DNA of 64,000 bases. Source: Paenimyroides ummariense. Lineage in GTDB: Bacteria > Bacteroidota > Bacteroidia > Flavobacteriales > Flavobacteriaceae. Position numbers and translations under genes: made by a program. Positions within the stretch are counted from its first letter, which is position 1. Every line of letters begins with the position of its first letter. Below, piece by piece: positions 48,218 to 58,039 of the stretch. The DNA lies in assembly GCF_900115115.1 (NCBI RefSeq), contig NZ_FOVI01000005.1, positions 124,001-188,000 of the forward strand. The letters run 5' to 3'. Under the pieces are notes generated by a model, which saw only the letters and a program-made list of their open reading frames with translations, was not told the DNA's origin and made no database searches.

Positions 48218-48685
48218 TTATTTATCCGATTCTAACACGGCAACCGTAGTGTTTTCTGCATTATTCAGATAAAGCGTAGTTCCTGAGTTGATATAATTTG
48301 TTGCGTTTCGTAAAGCTTCGCCAAACTGCACTTCGGTTTCCATAGAGCCGCATGCCATTTTAGTTGATACAATTTGGGAAATTTTAATGCTGTTGCTGCC
48401 CGCAAATTCCACTTTTGCACCAAAGCCGTTACAGCCCAGATTACCTGAAGCTTTTACAAGATCGTTAAAGTTTATGTGCGGTTGCTTTGCAGCTGTAGTG
48501 TCCGTAACAACTTTATTTCCGTACAGTTCTTTCAGTTTCCATTCTTTACCTAAAAGTTCCGTAGGATTGGCAGTAACTTCGGTAGTTTCAACAGTTAACT
48601 TTTCGGTGTTTTCCTGCTCTTTCTTATCGGTGCATGCTACGAACGCAAGCGACATCATTGCTATTAAAAGATTTCTTTTCATCAT
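48218..48685 (-). CDS. META-domain (HslJ-like) lipoprotein
   Basis: A 155-residue lipoprotein with lipobox MSLAFVACT. The mature part has the META/HslJ pattern: LLGKEWKLKELYGNKV, then ASGNLGCNGFGAKVEF and STKMACGSMETEVQFGEAL. HslJ-type proteins are linked to novobiocin and stress resistance, but the biochemical role is unknown. A start at the second Met is equally possible. It is a single gene with a terminator-like repeat behind. Confidence 0.8.
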   Translation of the reverse strand: MMKRNLLIAMMSLAFVACTDKKEQENTEKLTVETTEVTANPTELLGKEWKLKELYGNKVVTDTTAAKQPHINFNDLVKASGNLGCNGFGAKVEFAGSNSIKISQIVSTKMACGSMETEVQFGEALRNATNYINSGTTLYLNNAENTTVAVLESDK

Positions 48686-48797
48686 AGAGTATTTATTTAC
48701 ATGATTTATAAAGATACGTTTTTTATAAAAAAGAACCTTCGTTTTGAGGCATGGTATTATAGCAAATTTACTTTAAGGGTATAATTATGTGCAGATC

Positions 48798-49178
48798 TTA
48801 TGCCTCAGCACAATCATTACAAGTTCCTGTAAGCACACAGTTTACACTGCTCACGCTGTAACCTTTCGGAGTTGAAAAACGAACCGTTTCCGGCAGGCAT
48901 TCAATTGTTTGGCAAACCGTACAACGAAAATGAAAATGATGATCACTTTGTTTCTTATCCTCACACTTGTTGCAAATGGCAAAATACTGCTTACCGTCTT
49001 CGGCTACAATCCTATGTACCAGTCCGTCTGTGCAAAAACTGTTCAGCACCCTATAGATAGTGGCACGGTCTATATCTACCGTAATTTGCTTTTCAATGGC
49101 ATCGTGACTCATTGCCTTGCCTACATCTGTGAGCAGATTAAGCACGGCTTCTTTTGAAGGCGTATTCCTGCGTTTCAT
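48798..49178 (-). CDS. Fur-family repressor (chromosomal)
   Basis: A 126-residue Fur-family protein with a winged helix (about residues 1-75, DIDRATIYRVLNSFCTDGL) and Cys-rich metal sites: CNKCEDKKQSDHHFHFRC, CQTIEC and the C-terminal CVLTGTCNDC. The short chain and the Cys count suggest a Zur-like or other Fur subgroup. It is divergent from a thioredoxin-reductase-like gene. A 25-bp interrupted dyad lies at 49226-49250, overlapping the expected -33 regions of both promoters, so it probably controls itself and the reductase. Confidence 0.82.
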   Translation of the reverse strand: MKRRNTPSKEAVLNLLTDVGKAMSHDAIEKQITVDIDRATIYRVLNSFCTDGLVHRIVAEDGKQYFAICNKCEDKKQSDHHFHFRCTVCQTIECLPETVRFSTPKGYSVSSVNCVLTGTCNDCAEA

Positions 49179-49197
49179 GTTTTCTTTATTTCTTTTA

Positions 49198-49269
49198 CAA
49201 ATTTACGGCAAAACAATTTAATTTTATTAACGCAACAATATCGCATTAATTAAAAACATATTATATTTG
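49198..49269. promoter_or_regulatory. Divergent promoters with a shared 25-bp dyad
   Basis: TATATTTG (49262-49269) is the rightward -7 element and TAAATTTG on the minus strand (plus 49198-49205) the leftward one. Between them ATTAA-n-GC ... GC-n-TTAAT (49226-49250) forms an interrupted dyad close to the -33 positions of both. It is a good candidate operator of the Fur-family gene. Confidence 0.65.
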
Positions 49270-49298
49270 CATGAGATTCATCTATTAAAGAAATAAAA

Positions 49299-50207
49299 AT
49301 GAATACAGCAAACAATTTTGACGTAATCATCATCGGCGGAAGCTACGCCGGACTTTCGGCAGCAATGGCATTAGGACGTTCATTACGCAACGTACTTATT
49401 ATAGACAGCGGATTACCATGTAACCGACAAACGCCGCATTCGCACAACTTTATTACCCAAGATGGAGAAACACCTGCAGCAATAGCCAATAAAGCACTAA
49501 CGCAAGTATTAAACTATTCTACCGTAAAATTACAAAGGGGGTTTGCAGCAAATGGAAAGAAAACAGAAACAGGCTTTATTATCGAAACTTTAGAAGGATT
49601 GGAATTTACAGCCAAAAAACTGATATTTGCTACCGGAATCACCGACATGATGCCTGATATTAAGGGGTTTGACCAATGTTGGGGAATTTCCGTAATCCAC
49701 TGTCCGTATTGTCACGGTTATGAATTTCGTAACCAGAAAACAGCCATCATGGCAAACGGAGAAAGAGCCATTCATCTGGCATCGCTGGTACACAACCTCA
49801 GCAATCAGTTAACCGTAATAACTGCCGGTAAAGCTGAATTCACCACTGAACAACGCTACAAACTGCAATTTCACAACATACCCGTTATAGAGAAAAAGAT
49901 TCAGGAAGTGATGCATGAGAACGGACGTTTAACAAGTATTGTTTTTGAAGACATGGAAACAATAAAACTTGATGCACTGTATGCAGCTGTTCCCTTTAAA
50001 CAACATTCGGAAATACCTGCAATGCTAGGTTGTGAACTGACCGAAATGGGTCATATTAAAACAGATCCCTTTCAAAAAACCAACATTGCAGGAGTTTTTG
50101 CGTGTGGCGATAATTCAAGTATGATGCGGTCGGTTTCATATGCTGTGGCAACCGGCAGTATTGCAGGTGCCATGGTAAATAAGGAGCTTGTTGATGAATT
50201 GTTTTAG
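49299..50207 (+). CDS. Thioredoxin-reductase-like FAD/NAD(P) oxidoreductase
   Basis: A 302-residue flavoprotein with an N-terminal FAD motif (IIIGGSYAGLSAAMALG), a CPYCHGYE pair in the place of the redox-active CxxC of thioredoxin reductases, and a C-terminal GVFACGDNSS for FAD. The NAD(P)-binding part (about residues 110-230) is weakly marked. It may reduce a small thiol protein or bacillithiol-like thiol. It is transcribed away from the Fur-family gene under a shared operator, so it is probably derepressed when that regulator loses its metal. Confidence 0.8.
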   Translation: MNTANNFDVIIIGGSYAGLSAAMALGRSLRNVLIIDSGLPCNRQTPHSHNFITQDGETPAAIANKALTQVLNYSTVKLQRGFAANGKKTETGFIIETLEGLEFTAKKLIFATGITDMMPDIKGFDQCWGISVIHCPYCHGYEFRNQKTAIMANGERAIHLASLVHNLSNQLTVITAGKAEFTTEQRYKLQFHNIPVIEKKIQEVMHENGRLTSIVFEDMETIKLDALYAAVPFKQHSEIPAMLGCELTEMGHIKTDPFQKTNIAGVFACGDNSSMMRSVSYAVATGSIAGAMVNKELVDELF

Positions 50208-50326
50208 AATCTGATACAGATTTATTATCTTTTCTGCTACATGTCTACTAAAGTTCACGTTTTATTAAATTTACAAAGCTTCCAGATTTAAATTAAAGTA
50301 CGTAGCGTACTATTAAAACAAAAAAA

Positions 50327-50345
50327 GGCGGAAATAAATTCCGCC
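50327..50345 (-). terminator. Intrinsic terminator of the LVIVD lipoprotein gene
   Basis: GGCGGAA (50327-50333) and TTCCGCC (50339-50345) form a perfect 7-bp stem; TTTTTTTG follows on the minus strand. Confidence 0.8.
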
Positions 50346-50363
50346 CTTAGTGATTTTTGCTTA

Positions 50364-51983
50364 CTAAAGCTTATTAAAAGTATCTTTAAAAGTACCCGTA
50401 ATGGTTACATTACTGCCTTTAGTTACATTGCCATGAATCGTAATAGAAGAATTATTTCCTACAAACTCTAATTTAGCTCCGCTGTTTAAAATTAGGTGAC
50501 CATATATAACCACATCCCCTTCTACACGCATCACTGCGTTGTTGTTTATAATTAAAGACAACCAAGGATTGCTTTGCTGCCCTTGAGCAAGAGATCCTTT
50601 CATATAAAACACACCGCCACTATTAATATTTAACCCTTGCGATACCGAAAGCGACCCGCAAAAAGTAAGGTTTGCATTAACGTTTACACCCATTAAAGAA
50701 GCAGATCCCTGGTATTCCTTAGTCTCGTTAGAATTAACATTTAACCAAACAGAACCGTTATATGTTGGAAACTGAGAACAGTTAAGAGTTTGCGTACTGG
50801 TTACCATTTTTGCAATCTTAAGTCCGCCGTTACCCATTGCTGCAAAAATATAATCGCCCTTACTCATGGTATAATTACAAGAACCGTTCATTGCAACTGA
50901 CCCAACAAGGTTTAAAGCCTGATTTTCGTTCTTGTAGATATAAAGTCCTGCACCCCCATTGGCTAAAAATACATTCTGATTATTAACAGACACCGCATTT
51001 GTTGTTATGTCTGCATTATCAACACCTGCTATATTAGTAGGTACAGCAATTGTTTGTAATTTACTACCTGTAGAGAAATTATAGACTCCTAACCCATTAT
51101 ATCCTTCAGAAACCAATAAATTATTTCCAAGAAAATCTATGGTTCTTTTTGCACCCGGTACATCAACAGATGTAGCAAAAGAACCTTGGGGTGCCATAGA
51201 ATTCGCGTCATATACCTTAACTCCGCTTGTTCCGCTAAGAACCACAATCTTGTTATTGTTTTGACCTACCGCACGTAAATCGGCTACCGGAATGGTTGCC
51301 TGAACCTGATTGGTATTTTTATCTAATGCTACCAGATCGCCCGCACCTCCAGATACTGCGTAATATCTGTTTCCTACTGACGTGACAGAAGTTGCAACAT
51401 TACCCGATAACTGTGTTTGTACATAATTTGTGGTAAGCAGACCGTTATTAAGCGTCATTGCAGAAACAAATCCCGGTGAAGATAAATTTGGAAACGCATC
51501 CACACTTGCAGCACCAGCAATATATAATTTACCATTTTCATAACTTACGGCACTTACATCGGTATTGGGAAAAATGGCCTGAACCACCAATTGGGGAACA
51601 TTGGGATTGGATATATTAATCACATCAACTGCACCGCCGTACGCCTCACCTTCCGTATTATATGAAACATAAGCATAATTGCCGTTTATTGCCACATGTG
51701 TTGCCTTCAAGGTTTTTCCTGCATAAACCGGCGGATTAACCTCGGCAACCAAAACAACCGGCAGACTGCCTGCCTGTACAGGCGTATTTTTTCCGGCTGA
51801 AGGCGTTATGATGTCTAAAACACCTGAATTTTCAAATTTAATTCTTTTGTTTAATGACTGCACGTCGCTATTAATAATAATTTTTTCATTTTCAGTACCT
51901 GCCGCAACATTATCATCATTATTACAAGAAATTAGTGTAAGTGCGGCCAATAAAGTACAGCCCAATAATGATTTGATTTTCAT
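50364..51983 (-). CDS. LVIVD-repeat beta-propeller surface lipoprotein
   Basis: A 539-residue lipoprotein with lipobox ALTLISCN followed by NDD, a pattern like the Bacteroidota surface-export signal. Repeats near residues 85-400 have the LVIVD form (HVAINGNYAYVSYNTEG, DVINISNPNVPQLVVQA, GLYIYKNENQALNLVGSV), which build a beta-propeller. The last 130 residues are Asn/Gly-rich parallel-beta-like sequence (LILNSGAKLEFVGNNSS). It is probably a surface-exposed binding or structural protein. No partner gene is obvious. Confidence 0.75.
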   Translation of the reverse strand: MKIKSLLGCTLLAALTLISCNNDDNVAAGTENEKIIINSDVQSLNKRIKFENSGVLDIITPSAGKNTPVQAGSLPVVLVAEVNPPVYAGKTLKATHVAINGNYAYVSYNTEGEAYGGAVDVINISNPNVPQLVVQAIFPNTDVSAVSYENGKLYIAGAASVDAFPNLSSPGFVSAMTLNNGLLTTNYVQTQLSGNVATSVTSVGNRYYAVSGGAGDLVALDKNTNQVQATIPVADLRAVGQNNNKIVVLSGTSGVKVYDANSMAPQGSFATSVDVPGAKRTIDFLGNNLLVSEGYNGLGVYNFSTGSKLQTIAVPTNIAGVDNADITTNAVSVNNQNVFLANGGAGLYIYKNENQALNLVGSVAMNGSCNYTMSKGDYIFAAMGNGGLKIAKMVTSTQTLNCSQFPTYNGSVWLNVNSNETKEYQGSASLMGVNVNANLTFCGSLSVSQGLNINSGGVFYMKGSLAQGQQSNPWLSLIINNNAVMRVEGDVVIYGHLILNSGAKLEFVGNNSSITIHGNVTKGSNVTITGTFKDTFNKL

Positions 51984-52228
51984 AAAATTAACAATTTAAA
52001 TATTACGCAAATGTATAGCAAATTTGGTTTCTATACCAACTTGTGCATACATAATTTTTATTTGACAATAAAATTTATTGATGATGTAATGTGTATGTAC
52101 ATAATTGTTTTATAAAATATACCGTTTTAGTTCTTAAACATCATATTCATGATAATAATTATTTCATATAAACTATAATTTTTATATCTTCGGTTATAGT
52201 TACAAGAAGATTAATATAACAAACTGTA

Positions 52229-53458
52229 ATGAGGTATTTTACTTTATTTCTCACATTTTTAATTCCGGTAATACTTTACAGTCAGGAAACCTTAACTGCA
52301 GACGAACTATTTTCGAAGGCCAGAACTATTGCTTTTGAAGAGAAAGATTATACGAAATCTATAGCACTGGCTAAAGAAGCTTTGGAGAAGTCGCCAGATT
52401 ATACTGACATCTCTATTTTTTTGGGAAGATTATACACATGGAATGATGATGTAACTTCTGCAAGGGCACTTTTTGAAGATTTAGAAAAGCAGATGATTGC
52501 AGACGAAGATTTTTTTATTGCCTATGGTTCTTTAGAATTTTGGAATGATAATGAACAAGAGGCATTACGCATTGTTGAAAAAGGACTTCAGCATCATCCA
52601 AAATCAGAGGATTTATGGTTATTAAAAGCAAAAATTTATTCTTCAAACGATCCTGCCAAAGCGGAAGAAGCGCTACTGTATGTTCTAGAGCTGAACCCTA
52701 AGAATACAGAAGCAAGAGCCATGTACAGTAGAATAAGGGAACTTAACTCTAAAAATGCGTTAAGTGTGATTTATAATCTGACGCATTTTGACAAACAATT
52801 CGACGAAGACTGGCATATTGTAGGATTAAGTTATAAACGGGTAACTAAATATGGTTCGGTAATTTTAAGAGGTAATTACGCCAACAAATTTGGAGCAGAC
52901 GGGAAACAGATTGAGTTGGAAGCTTATCCACGTATCTCAAAAACCTTTTATCTTTACGTTGGTGCAGGCTATTCTGAAGATGTCGGCATCTTTCCAAAAT
53001 ACAGAACAGGTATTTCCTTATTTGCAAATCTTCCAAAAAGTTTTGAAGGAGAGTTAGGATACCGTCAGCTTTATTTCAGTGATAACATTTGGATGTACAC
53101 TGCATCGGTTGGAAAATACTATAAAAATTACTGGTTTAATGTAAGAACCTATCTTACACCAGACCATAAAAACATTTCACACTCTTACACCGGTACCGTA
53201 CGCTATTATACCAAAGGTGCAAATGATTATTTCGGTATACAGGTAGGTTCTGGTATAAGTCCTGAAGAAAGTACAAACAACCTGCTTGCAAACGAAAATT
53301 TTAAACTTAAAACCTTTAAAGCCGGCTGTGAATATACATTCTCCGTACAAAAATTAAACATCTTTACGCTAACATTTCTTTACTCTAATCAAGAGTACCG
53401 CATTAATCAAAAAGGCAACCAGTTTGATTTTAGTATAGGATACACCCGAAACTTTTAA
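52229..53458 (+). CDS. YaiO-type outer-membrane beta-barrel protein with TPR-like N-terminus
   Basis: A 409-residue protein with a signal peptide (LIPVILYSQ). Residues about 25-170 contain TPR-like helical repeats (YTKSIALAKEALEKSPDYTD, ALRIVEKGLQHHPKSEDLW). Residues about 175-409 form a YaiO-like beta-barrel ending in GYTRNF. In other bacteria, TPR-barrel proteins (for example PgaA) export polysaccharides made by family 2 glycosyltransferases. The next gene, convergent, encodes such a glycosyltransferase. The two may therefore work together, although they are not in one operon. Confidence 0.75.
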   Translation: MRYFTLFLTFLIPVILYSQETLTADELFSKARTIAFEEKDYTKSIALAKEALEKSPDYTDISIFLGRLYTWNDDVTSARALFEDLEKQMIADEDFFIAYGSLEFWNDNEQEALRIVEKGLQHHPKSEDLWLLKAKIYSSNDPAKAEEALLYVLELNPKNTEARAMYSRIRELNSKNALSVIYNLTHFDKQFDEDWHIVGLSYKRVTKYGSVILRGNYANKFGADGKQIELEAYPRISKTFYLYVGAGYSEDVGIFPKYRTGISLFANLPKSFEGELGYRQLYFSDNIWMYTASVGKYYKNYWFNVRTYLTPDHKNISHSYTGTVRYYTKGANDYFGIQVGSGISPEESTNNLLANENFKLKTFKAGCEYTFSVQKLNIFTLTFLYSNQEYRINQKGNQFDFSIGYTRNF

Positions 53459-53476
53459 AGATTATTTATATACAAG

Positions 53477-53506
53477 ATGGATCATAATTTTTATGATCCA
53501 TTTTTT
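53477..53506 (+). terminator. Intrinsic terminator of the YaiO-type gene
   Basis: ATGGATCATAA (53477-53487) and TTATGATCCAT (53491-53501) form a perfect 11-bp stem with a 3-nt loop, then five further T. Confidence 0.85.
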
Positions 53507-53536
53507 ACGCCAAATGGTAACTTCCGTAACAAGCTG

Positions 53537-56500
53537 CTATTTATTATTACTAAAGAATTCCACGATTAAAGAATCAGGTATTAATTTTTGAGATGAATAG
53601 AATGTATTGTTCTTCTGTTTAAAATTATTAAACTGTTTTGTTATTTTATTTTTAGTAACCTCATTTTCAATCAATTCCTCATTATTTGTTTTAAGAGCGT
53701 ACAAATTGTTTTGATTTAAATGATAACTACCGGATATGAAATCGGCAATCTGATCCTTACTCTGCATTAAAGGGAACCTTTTACCGGTCATTTCAACAGT
53801 ACCCTTTAGACCGTTGCCAAACCATGCTACTTTTGCAGGGGTTTTTAAATTATAATTAGTTCTATAATAAGCCAACAGAGAAGGTGCGATATCAAAATGA
53901 CTTACTATATTAGTAAAACGCTGGGACTGTTTTAACAAAGGTGAATAAATGATCAGGGGTACGCGGTATCTGTCTATTTTTTCCTGTAGCGGTATTTCAG
54001 GCATACTGTGGTCACCGGTAATTATAAATATGGTATTAGCAAAATCAGACCGCTTTTTATAGGTGTTAAAGAACTTTTCAAGCGCATGATCTAAATTCAT
54101 AACCGTAACCAATTGTTTCTTATACTGTAATGCCCAATTTTTCTGACTATTGGTAATACGGTTCGATTTTACCTGCTCATCGAATCTATTCTCGTAATAT
54201 GCAGTATTGTTAATTAAAAACGGATTATGGGTTGACAAGGTAAGAATCATGTTAAAGTAAGGTTCGTTCCCTTCTTTTTGTACATCGAGCATTTTTGTAA
54301 ATACCGCCTGATCTTCATAACCCCAGCTTTCTCCATTACTTTGCGGAAGTTTCTGATACTTATCTCCGAAAGAAGCCTGATCTGTAATATGATCTACCTT
54401 ACTGTACTCCAGAAATTTGTCCATTCTGTCAAAAGAAATATTTCCACCATAAAAAAAGCCTGTTTCAAAACCGTTATATTTTAAAACGTTAAACAAGTTA
54501 TAGTGTTGCGGAGTTTCTTCAATTTCCAAGAAACCGCTCTTTCCAAACGGAAGCGATCCTGCAATGGTTGGCAATGCCCCAAAAGTTCTACCTGACGAAC
54601 TTAAATTAAAGTCCCAATACAAACTTTTACCACTTAAAGAATCTATAAATGGCGTAAAACTACCTACATAACCATTGGGCGAACTGTATGCATGCCCAAG
54701 TCCTTCAACAATAACAACAACAATGTTAGGTATTTCATCAGATTTATTAAAATAACTGCCTAAAAAGTCTGCCGTATCCTCCTCTTTCAAAAACGGATAT
54801 TTATCGTCAAAATTATTACTATCAATAGCGGCTTCAACATTCGGGTAAAGCCACTGGAACAGTTCAGGATGCCCACTTATATAATTTTCAGAATAAGAAC
54901 CAATAAAATAAGATAGTTTGCTTTTAGCCGCATTTTGCTGGAATTCGTTACTTATAAAGCCTACTTGAAATTTATGAACCGGGATCACCATCAAAATAAA
55001 ACCAATTATAATAAATACTGCACCTGCATACCATGATTTAAAGGAATATTTTGTGACCATAAATAATGGAATCGCGGTAGCAGCAGCCAGTAATAAAAGC
55101 AACGCCACATTCTTTACATTCAGCATTCCGCTTGATCTTAAAATCTGATGTATTTCTGCCGAACTATAATAGAACAGATCTGCACCTAAAATATTCTTTG
55201 TCTCTGCAAAATACAAAAACAAACCATACTGACTTACAATTATCAATGCAGCTGCTACAATTATAAAAAAATTTGCAATTTTTTCTTTTAATAAGCGAAG
55301 AATAAAGTATAAAACGCCTAAAACAGACAGTAATTTAAATAAAAATATAGTATTGGATATAAAAAGGTATTTTATGACAAAAACGGTATCCATATCATTA
55401 AAACTGTTCTTATACCAAATCCATTCTACAAAAACACTTATAAGGTACATTACCGAAAAAGCAGCTGCAATAAGTCCCCATTTTTTTAAGCCCGCTGTAA
55501 AAAACATAGTAATTTTTTGTTTAGGTGACAATTGTTTTGCAGACTGGCTAAAGCCCTGCCTGGTCATTTCTCCCCAGCTGTGCGATTTTTTAAAGTAATC
55601 TATAAAACCACTTACCCCAGCCTTCACCGTTAAAGGGTGGAAATAAAAAGGCTCTGCTACGGCAGTTGCAATTAATGTAAGAAAATCTTTTCTTTTGGTA
55701 TAAACCTGCCTACCGACCAAATCGACCAAAACTGCGTAAACAGAATACAAAATACCGGTAGAAATTACCAGGGCAAACAACACAAAAAAGAACGGCCAGT
55801 TAACGATACCCAACAGTAAGAATATCAAGAAAACAACATATCCTGAAAACTCTACCAGAGGACCCAAAAATTCAAACAGAAACCAGTAAGGCAAACTAAC
55901 CATACCCAGCTTGCCGTATTTCGGATTGAACATTAATTTACGGTGTTTCCAAAGCGTTTCCATAGTTCCGCGCATCCAACGGTTCCTTTGTCGGGACAAT
56001 ATATCTTTGCTTTCAGGAACTTCGGTCCAGCAAAGAGGTTCCGGAATATTAACTACCTCATAAGGTTCCTTAGCTTCCTCCATAAAACGGCGCATACGCA
56101 CAACCAGCTCCATGTCTTCCCCTACGGTAGCTGTATCATACCCCCCACACTTCAAAACTATTTCCCTGTCAAAAGCCCCAAAAGCTCCCGATATAAGAAT
56201 AAGTCCCGACGCGCGTGACCATGCCATACGGCCCAAAACAAAAGCCCTGATATATTCTAACGCCTGTGCCCTGCCCAATCGTGATTTTGGAAGGTTAACA
56301 CTTACTACTTTACCGTTTTCTATCTTACAGTTGTTAGCCAGCCGTATTACACCACCGCAGGCAATTAATCTTTTATCGGTTTGCTCCAAGAAAGGTTTTG
56401 CAAGTTTTAAGATAGCATCCTGTTCCAAAATACAGTCCACATCAATACAGACCATGTATTCTCCGGAAGACACATTGATACCAACATTTAAAGCATCTGC

Positions 56501-56959
56501 CTTTCCGCCATTTTCCTTATCAACCACCAACAGTTTTTTAAACGCCGGGTTTTTACTTTTATAAATCCCCTTTACCGGTTTTGTTTCAATTGTTCCCTGT
56601 ACAAAAAACGATACACGTTCCAAATCGTATGCGGCAATCAGTTTGGTGATCGAATCGTCTTTACTTCCGTCGTTAACGATAATGATTTCCAAATTGTGAT
56701 AATAGAGTGACAATAATGAACGAACATTGTCAACAATGGTCAGCCCTTCGTTATAAGCAGGAGCTATAAGACTGAATGTAGGCGCGTTGGGATTTGATGC
56801 TATAATACCATAATCGGTAAACGTATTTTCATTTTTATAGCGTCTTACCGCTCCAAATGCATAAATACCTATCCACGAATAAACCAGAAAAACTGCTGCA
56901 GAATATATTAAGAACAGCCAAATAACAATTATATATACAGTGTGGGCAAAGTCAATCAT
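53537..56959 (-). CDS. Processive family 2 glycosyltransferase fused to an LtaS-like phosphotransferase
   Basis: A 1140-residue membrane fusion. After one N-terminal helix, residues about 60-340 are a GT2 domain with DGSK (97-100), DVD (173-175), GED (280-282) and QRNRW (324-328), the set of processive synthases such as PgaC or hyaluronan and cellulose synthases. Helices follow near 360-420 and about five more at 495-665. Residues about 744-1060 form an alkaline-phosphatase-superfamily domain of LtaS type: EGLG (752), the Thr nucleophile in SGRTFG (792), STHNPF (His911) and TGDHS (983-984). It should polymerise a sugar chain and transfer phosphoglycerol or phosphoethanolamine to a glycan. It overlaps the HEAT-like gene by 4 bases. 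Confidence 0.85.
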   Translation of the reverse strand: MIDFAHTVYIIVIWLFLIYSAAVFLVYSWIGIYAFGAVRRYKNENTFTDYGIIASNPNAPTFSLIAPAYNEGLTIVDNVRSLLSLYYHNLEIIIVNDGSKDDSITKLIAAYDLERVSFFVQGTIETKPVKGIYKSKNPAFKKLLVVDKENGGKADALNVGINVSSGEYMVCIDVDCILEQDAILKLAKPFLEQTDKRLIACGGVIRLANNCKIENGKVVSVNLPKSRLGRAQALEYIRAFVLGRMAWSRASGLILISGAFGAFDREIVLKCGGYDTATVGEDMELVVRMRRFMEEAKEPYEVVNIPEPLCWTEVPESKDILSRQRNRWMRGTMETLWKHRKLMFNPKYGKLGMVSLPYWFLFEFLGPLVEFSGYVVFLIFLLLGIVNWPFFFVLFALVISTGILYSVYAVLVDLVGRQVYTKRKDFLTLIATAVAEPFYFHPLTVKAGVSGFIDYFKKSHSWGEMTRQGFSQSAKQLSPKQKITMFFTAGLKKWGLIAAAFSVMYLISVFVEWIWYKNSFNDMDTVFVIKYLFISNTIFLFKLLSVLGVLYFILRLLKEKIANFFIIVAAALIIVSQYGLFLYFAETKNILGADLFYYSSAEIHQILRSSGMLNVKNVALLLLLAAATAIPLFMVTKYSFKSWYAGAVFIIIGFILMVIPVHKFQVGFISNEFQQNAAKSKLSYFIGSYSENYISGHPELFQWLYPNVEAAIDSNNFDDKYPFLKEEDTADFLGSYFNKSDEIPNIVVVIVEGLGHAYSSPNGYVGSFTPFIDSLSGKSLYWDFNLSSSGRTFGALPTIAGSLPFGKSGFLEIEETPQHYNLFNVLKYNGFETGFFYGGNISFDRMDKFLEYSKVDHITDQASFGDKYQKLPQSNGESWGYEDQAVFTKMLDVQKEGNEPYFNMILTLSTHNPFLINNTAYYENRFDEQVKSNRITNSQKNWALQYKKQLVTVMNLDHALEKFFNTYKKRSDFANTIFIITGDHSMPEIPLQEKIDRYRVPLIIYSPLLKQSQRFTNIVSHFDIAPSLLAYYRTNYNLKTPAKVAWFGNGLKGTVEMTGKRFPLMQSKDQIADFISGSYHLNQNNLYALKTNNEELIENEVTKNKITKQFNNFKQKNNTFYSSQKLIPDSLIVEFFSNNK

Positions 56960-58032
56960 ATCTTCTGCTGTAATACGTGTTTTACAATTTCCCTTATTTG
57001 TTCCGATACAGCTTTACTGTGAGCGGTTTCTTTTAAACTTTCAGAAAATCCTAATGCCAGTAGTGCTTGTGCCGCTTCTATCTTTAAAGCAACAATAGGC
57101 TGATTGTTTAATTGCGTCATAAAAAAATCATAATAGCGCTTGTCGTTAGAATACTTCATCGCGCGCAGTATTGCAAGTTGAACCTTTACAGGCTGCAATG
57201 GATACGCTTCCATAAAGTCATCCTTTGTACGATCGTTTTCAAGAACCTGCAGTGTTAAGACTGCATTTAGTCGAACTTTTTCAGATGCATGGTACAGCAA
57301 ACCTTTAACCTGATCATAGAGTGCCAGCATCTGAAATTTTTGAATCAGTTTCAATGTAAAAATCACAACTGATAAATTACTGCTTTTAAGCCATAGTTCA
57401 ACAGATAAATCCGTATCATTTGGAATCATTTGCAGAGATCCCAACAGTCGCAATTGCTGCCAATCTGAGAGTACAGTATCCAGCGTATTTAGAAAAGCCA
57501 AACCGCTAAAACCTTTGAATACAACCATTGCATATTGCGCTTCATTATATACTTGTGCGGCCGGATGCTTCAAATATTTTTCTACTTGCGGCAGACTGTC
57601 GGTCATTTTCATCGCGGTAACTTCCTGAATACCGCCCGCAATTATGTAAGGTTTGGTACTATTTAAATTTTGAACAGCCTCTTTATTCAGTTCATAATTA
57701 ACAAAAAGCCGTTGAATTTCATCCTGAGCCACTCCCGAGAATTTTTTCTTTGACGATACCAGTTTTTCCAACAGCAGATTCCTGAATGAACCTTCTTGAG
57801 AATGACTGTGAAAGAATTCACTTTCTTGAACTTCTTTTTCTTCTGAAAATACGATGGCGTTGCTTACCCTTGAATCAATCACAGATTCCCAATCGCGTTT
57901 GTTTTTCAGCGACTTGTATTGGTAGAAACCGTAAAACAATACCGCACCCATCATTATCAAAATAAGTACAAGTACCGTTAAGAAAATCAGTACCAGGTCA
58001 TGGATCAAAATACTTAAATGTACTGTTCCCAT
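56956..58032 (-). CDS. Membrane-anchored HEAT-repeat-like protein
   Basis: A 358-residue protein with one N-terminal membrane helix (about residues 12-36) and a mainly helical cytoplasmic part. Repeating pairs of helices resemble HEAT repeats: LPQVEKYLKHPAAQVYNEAQYAM, ASEKVRLNAVLTLQVLEND and QPIVALKIEAAQALLALGF. Such repeats usually bind partners. It lies between the response regulator (7 bases upstream) and the glycosyltransferase fusion (4-base overlap). It may couple the regulator to the synthase by protein contact. No catalytic motif is seen. Confidence 0.7.
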   Translation of the reverse strand: MGTVHLSILIHDLVLIFLTVLVLILIMMGAVLFYGFYQYKSLKNKRDWESVIDSRVSNAIVFSEEKEVQESEFFHSHSQEGSFRNLLLEKLVSSKKKFSGVAQDEIQRLFVNYELNKEAVQNLNSTKPYIIAGGIQEVTAMKMTDSLPQVEKYLKHPAAQVYNEAQYAMVVFKGFSGLAFLNTLDTVLSDWQQLRLLGSLQMIPNDTDLSVELWLKSSNLSVVIFTLKLIQKFQMLALYDQVKGLLYHASEKVRLNAVLTLQVLENDRTKDDFMEAYPLQPVKVQLAILRAMKYSNDKRYYDFFMTQLNNQPIVALKIEAAQALLALGFSESLKETAHSKAVSEQIREIVKHVLQQKI

Positions 58033-58039
58033 ACGTTAT

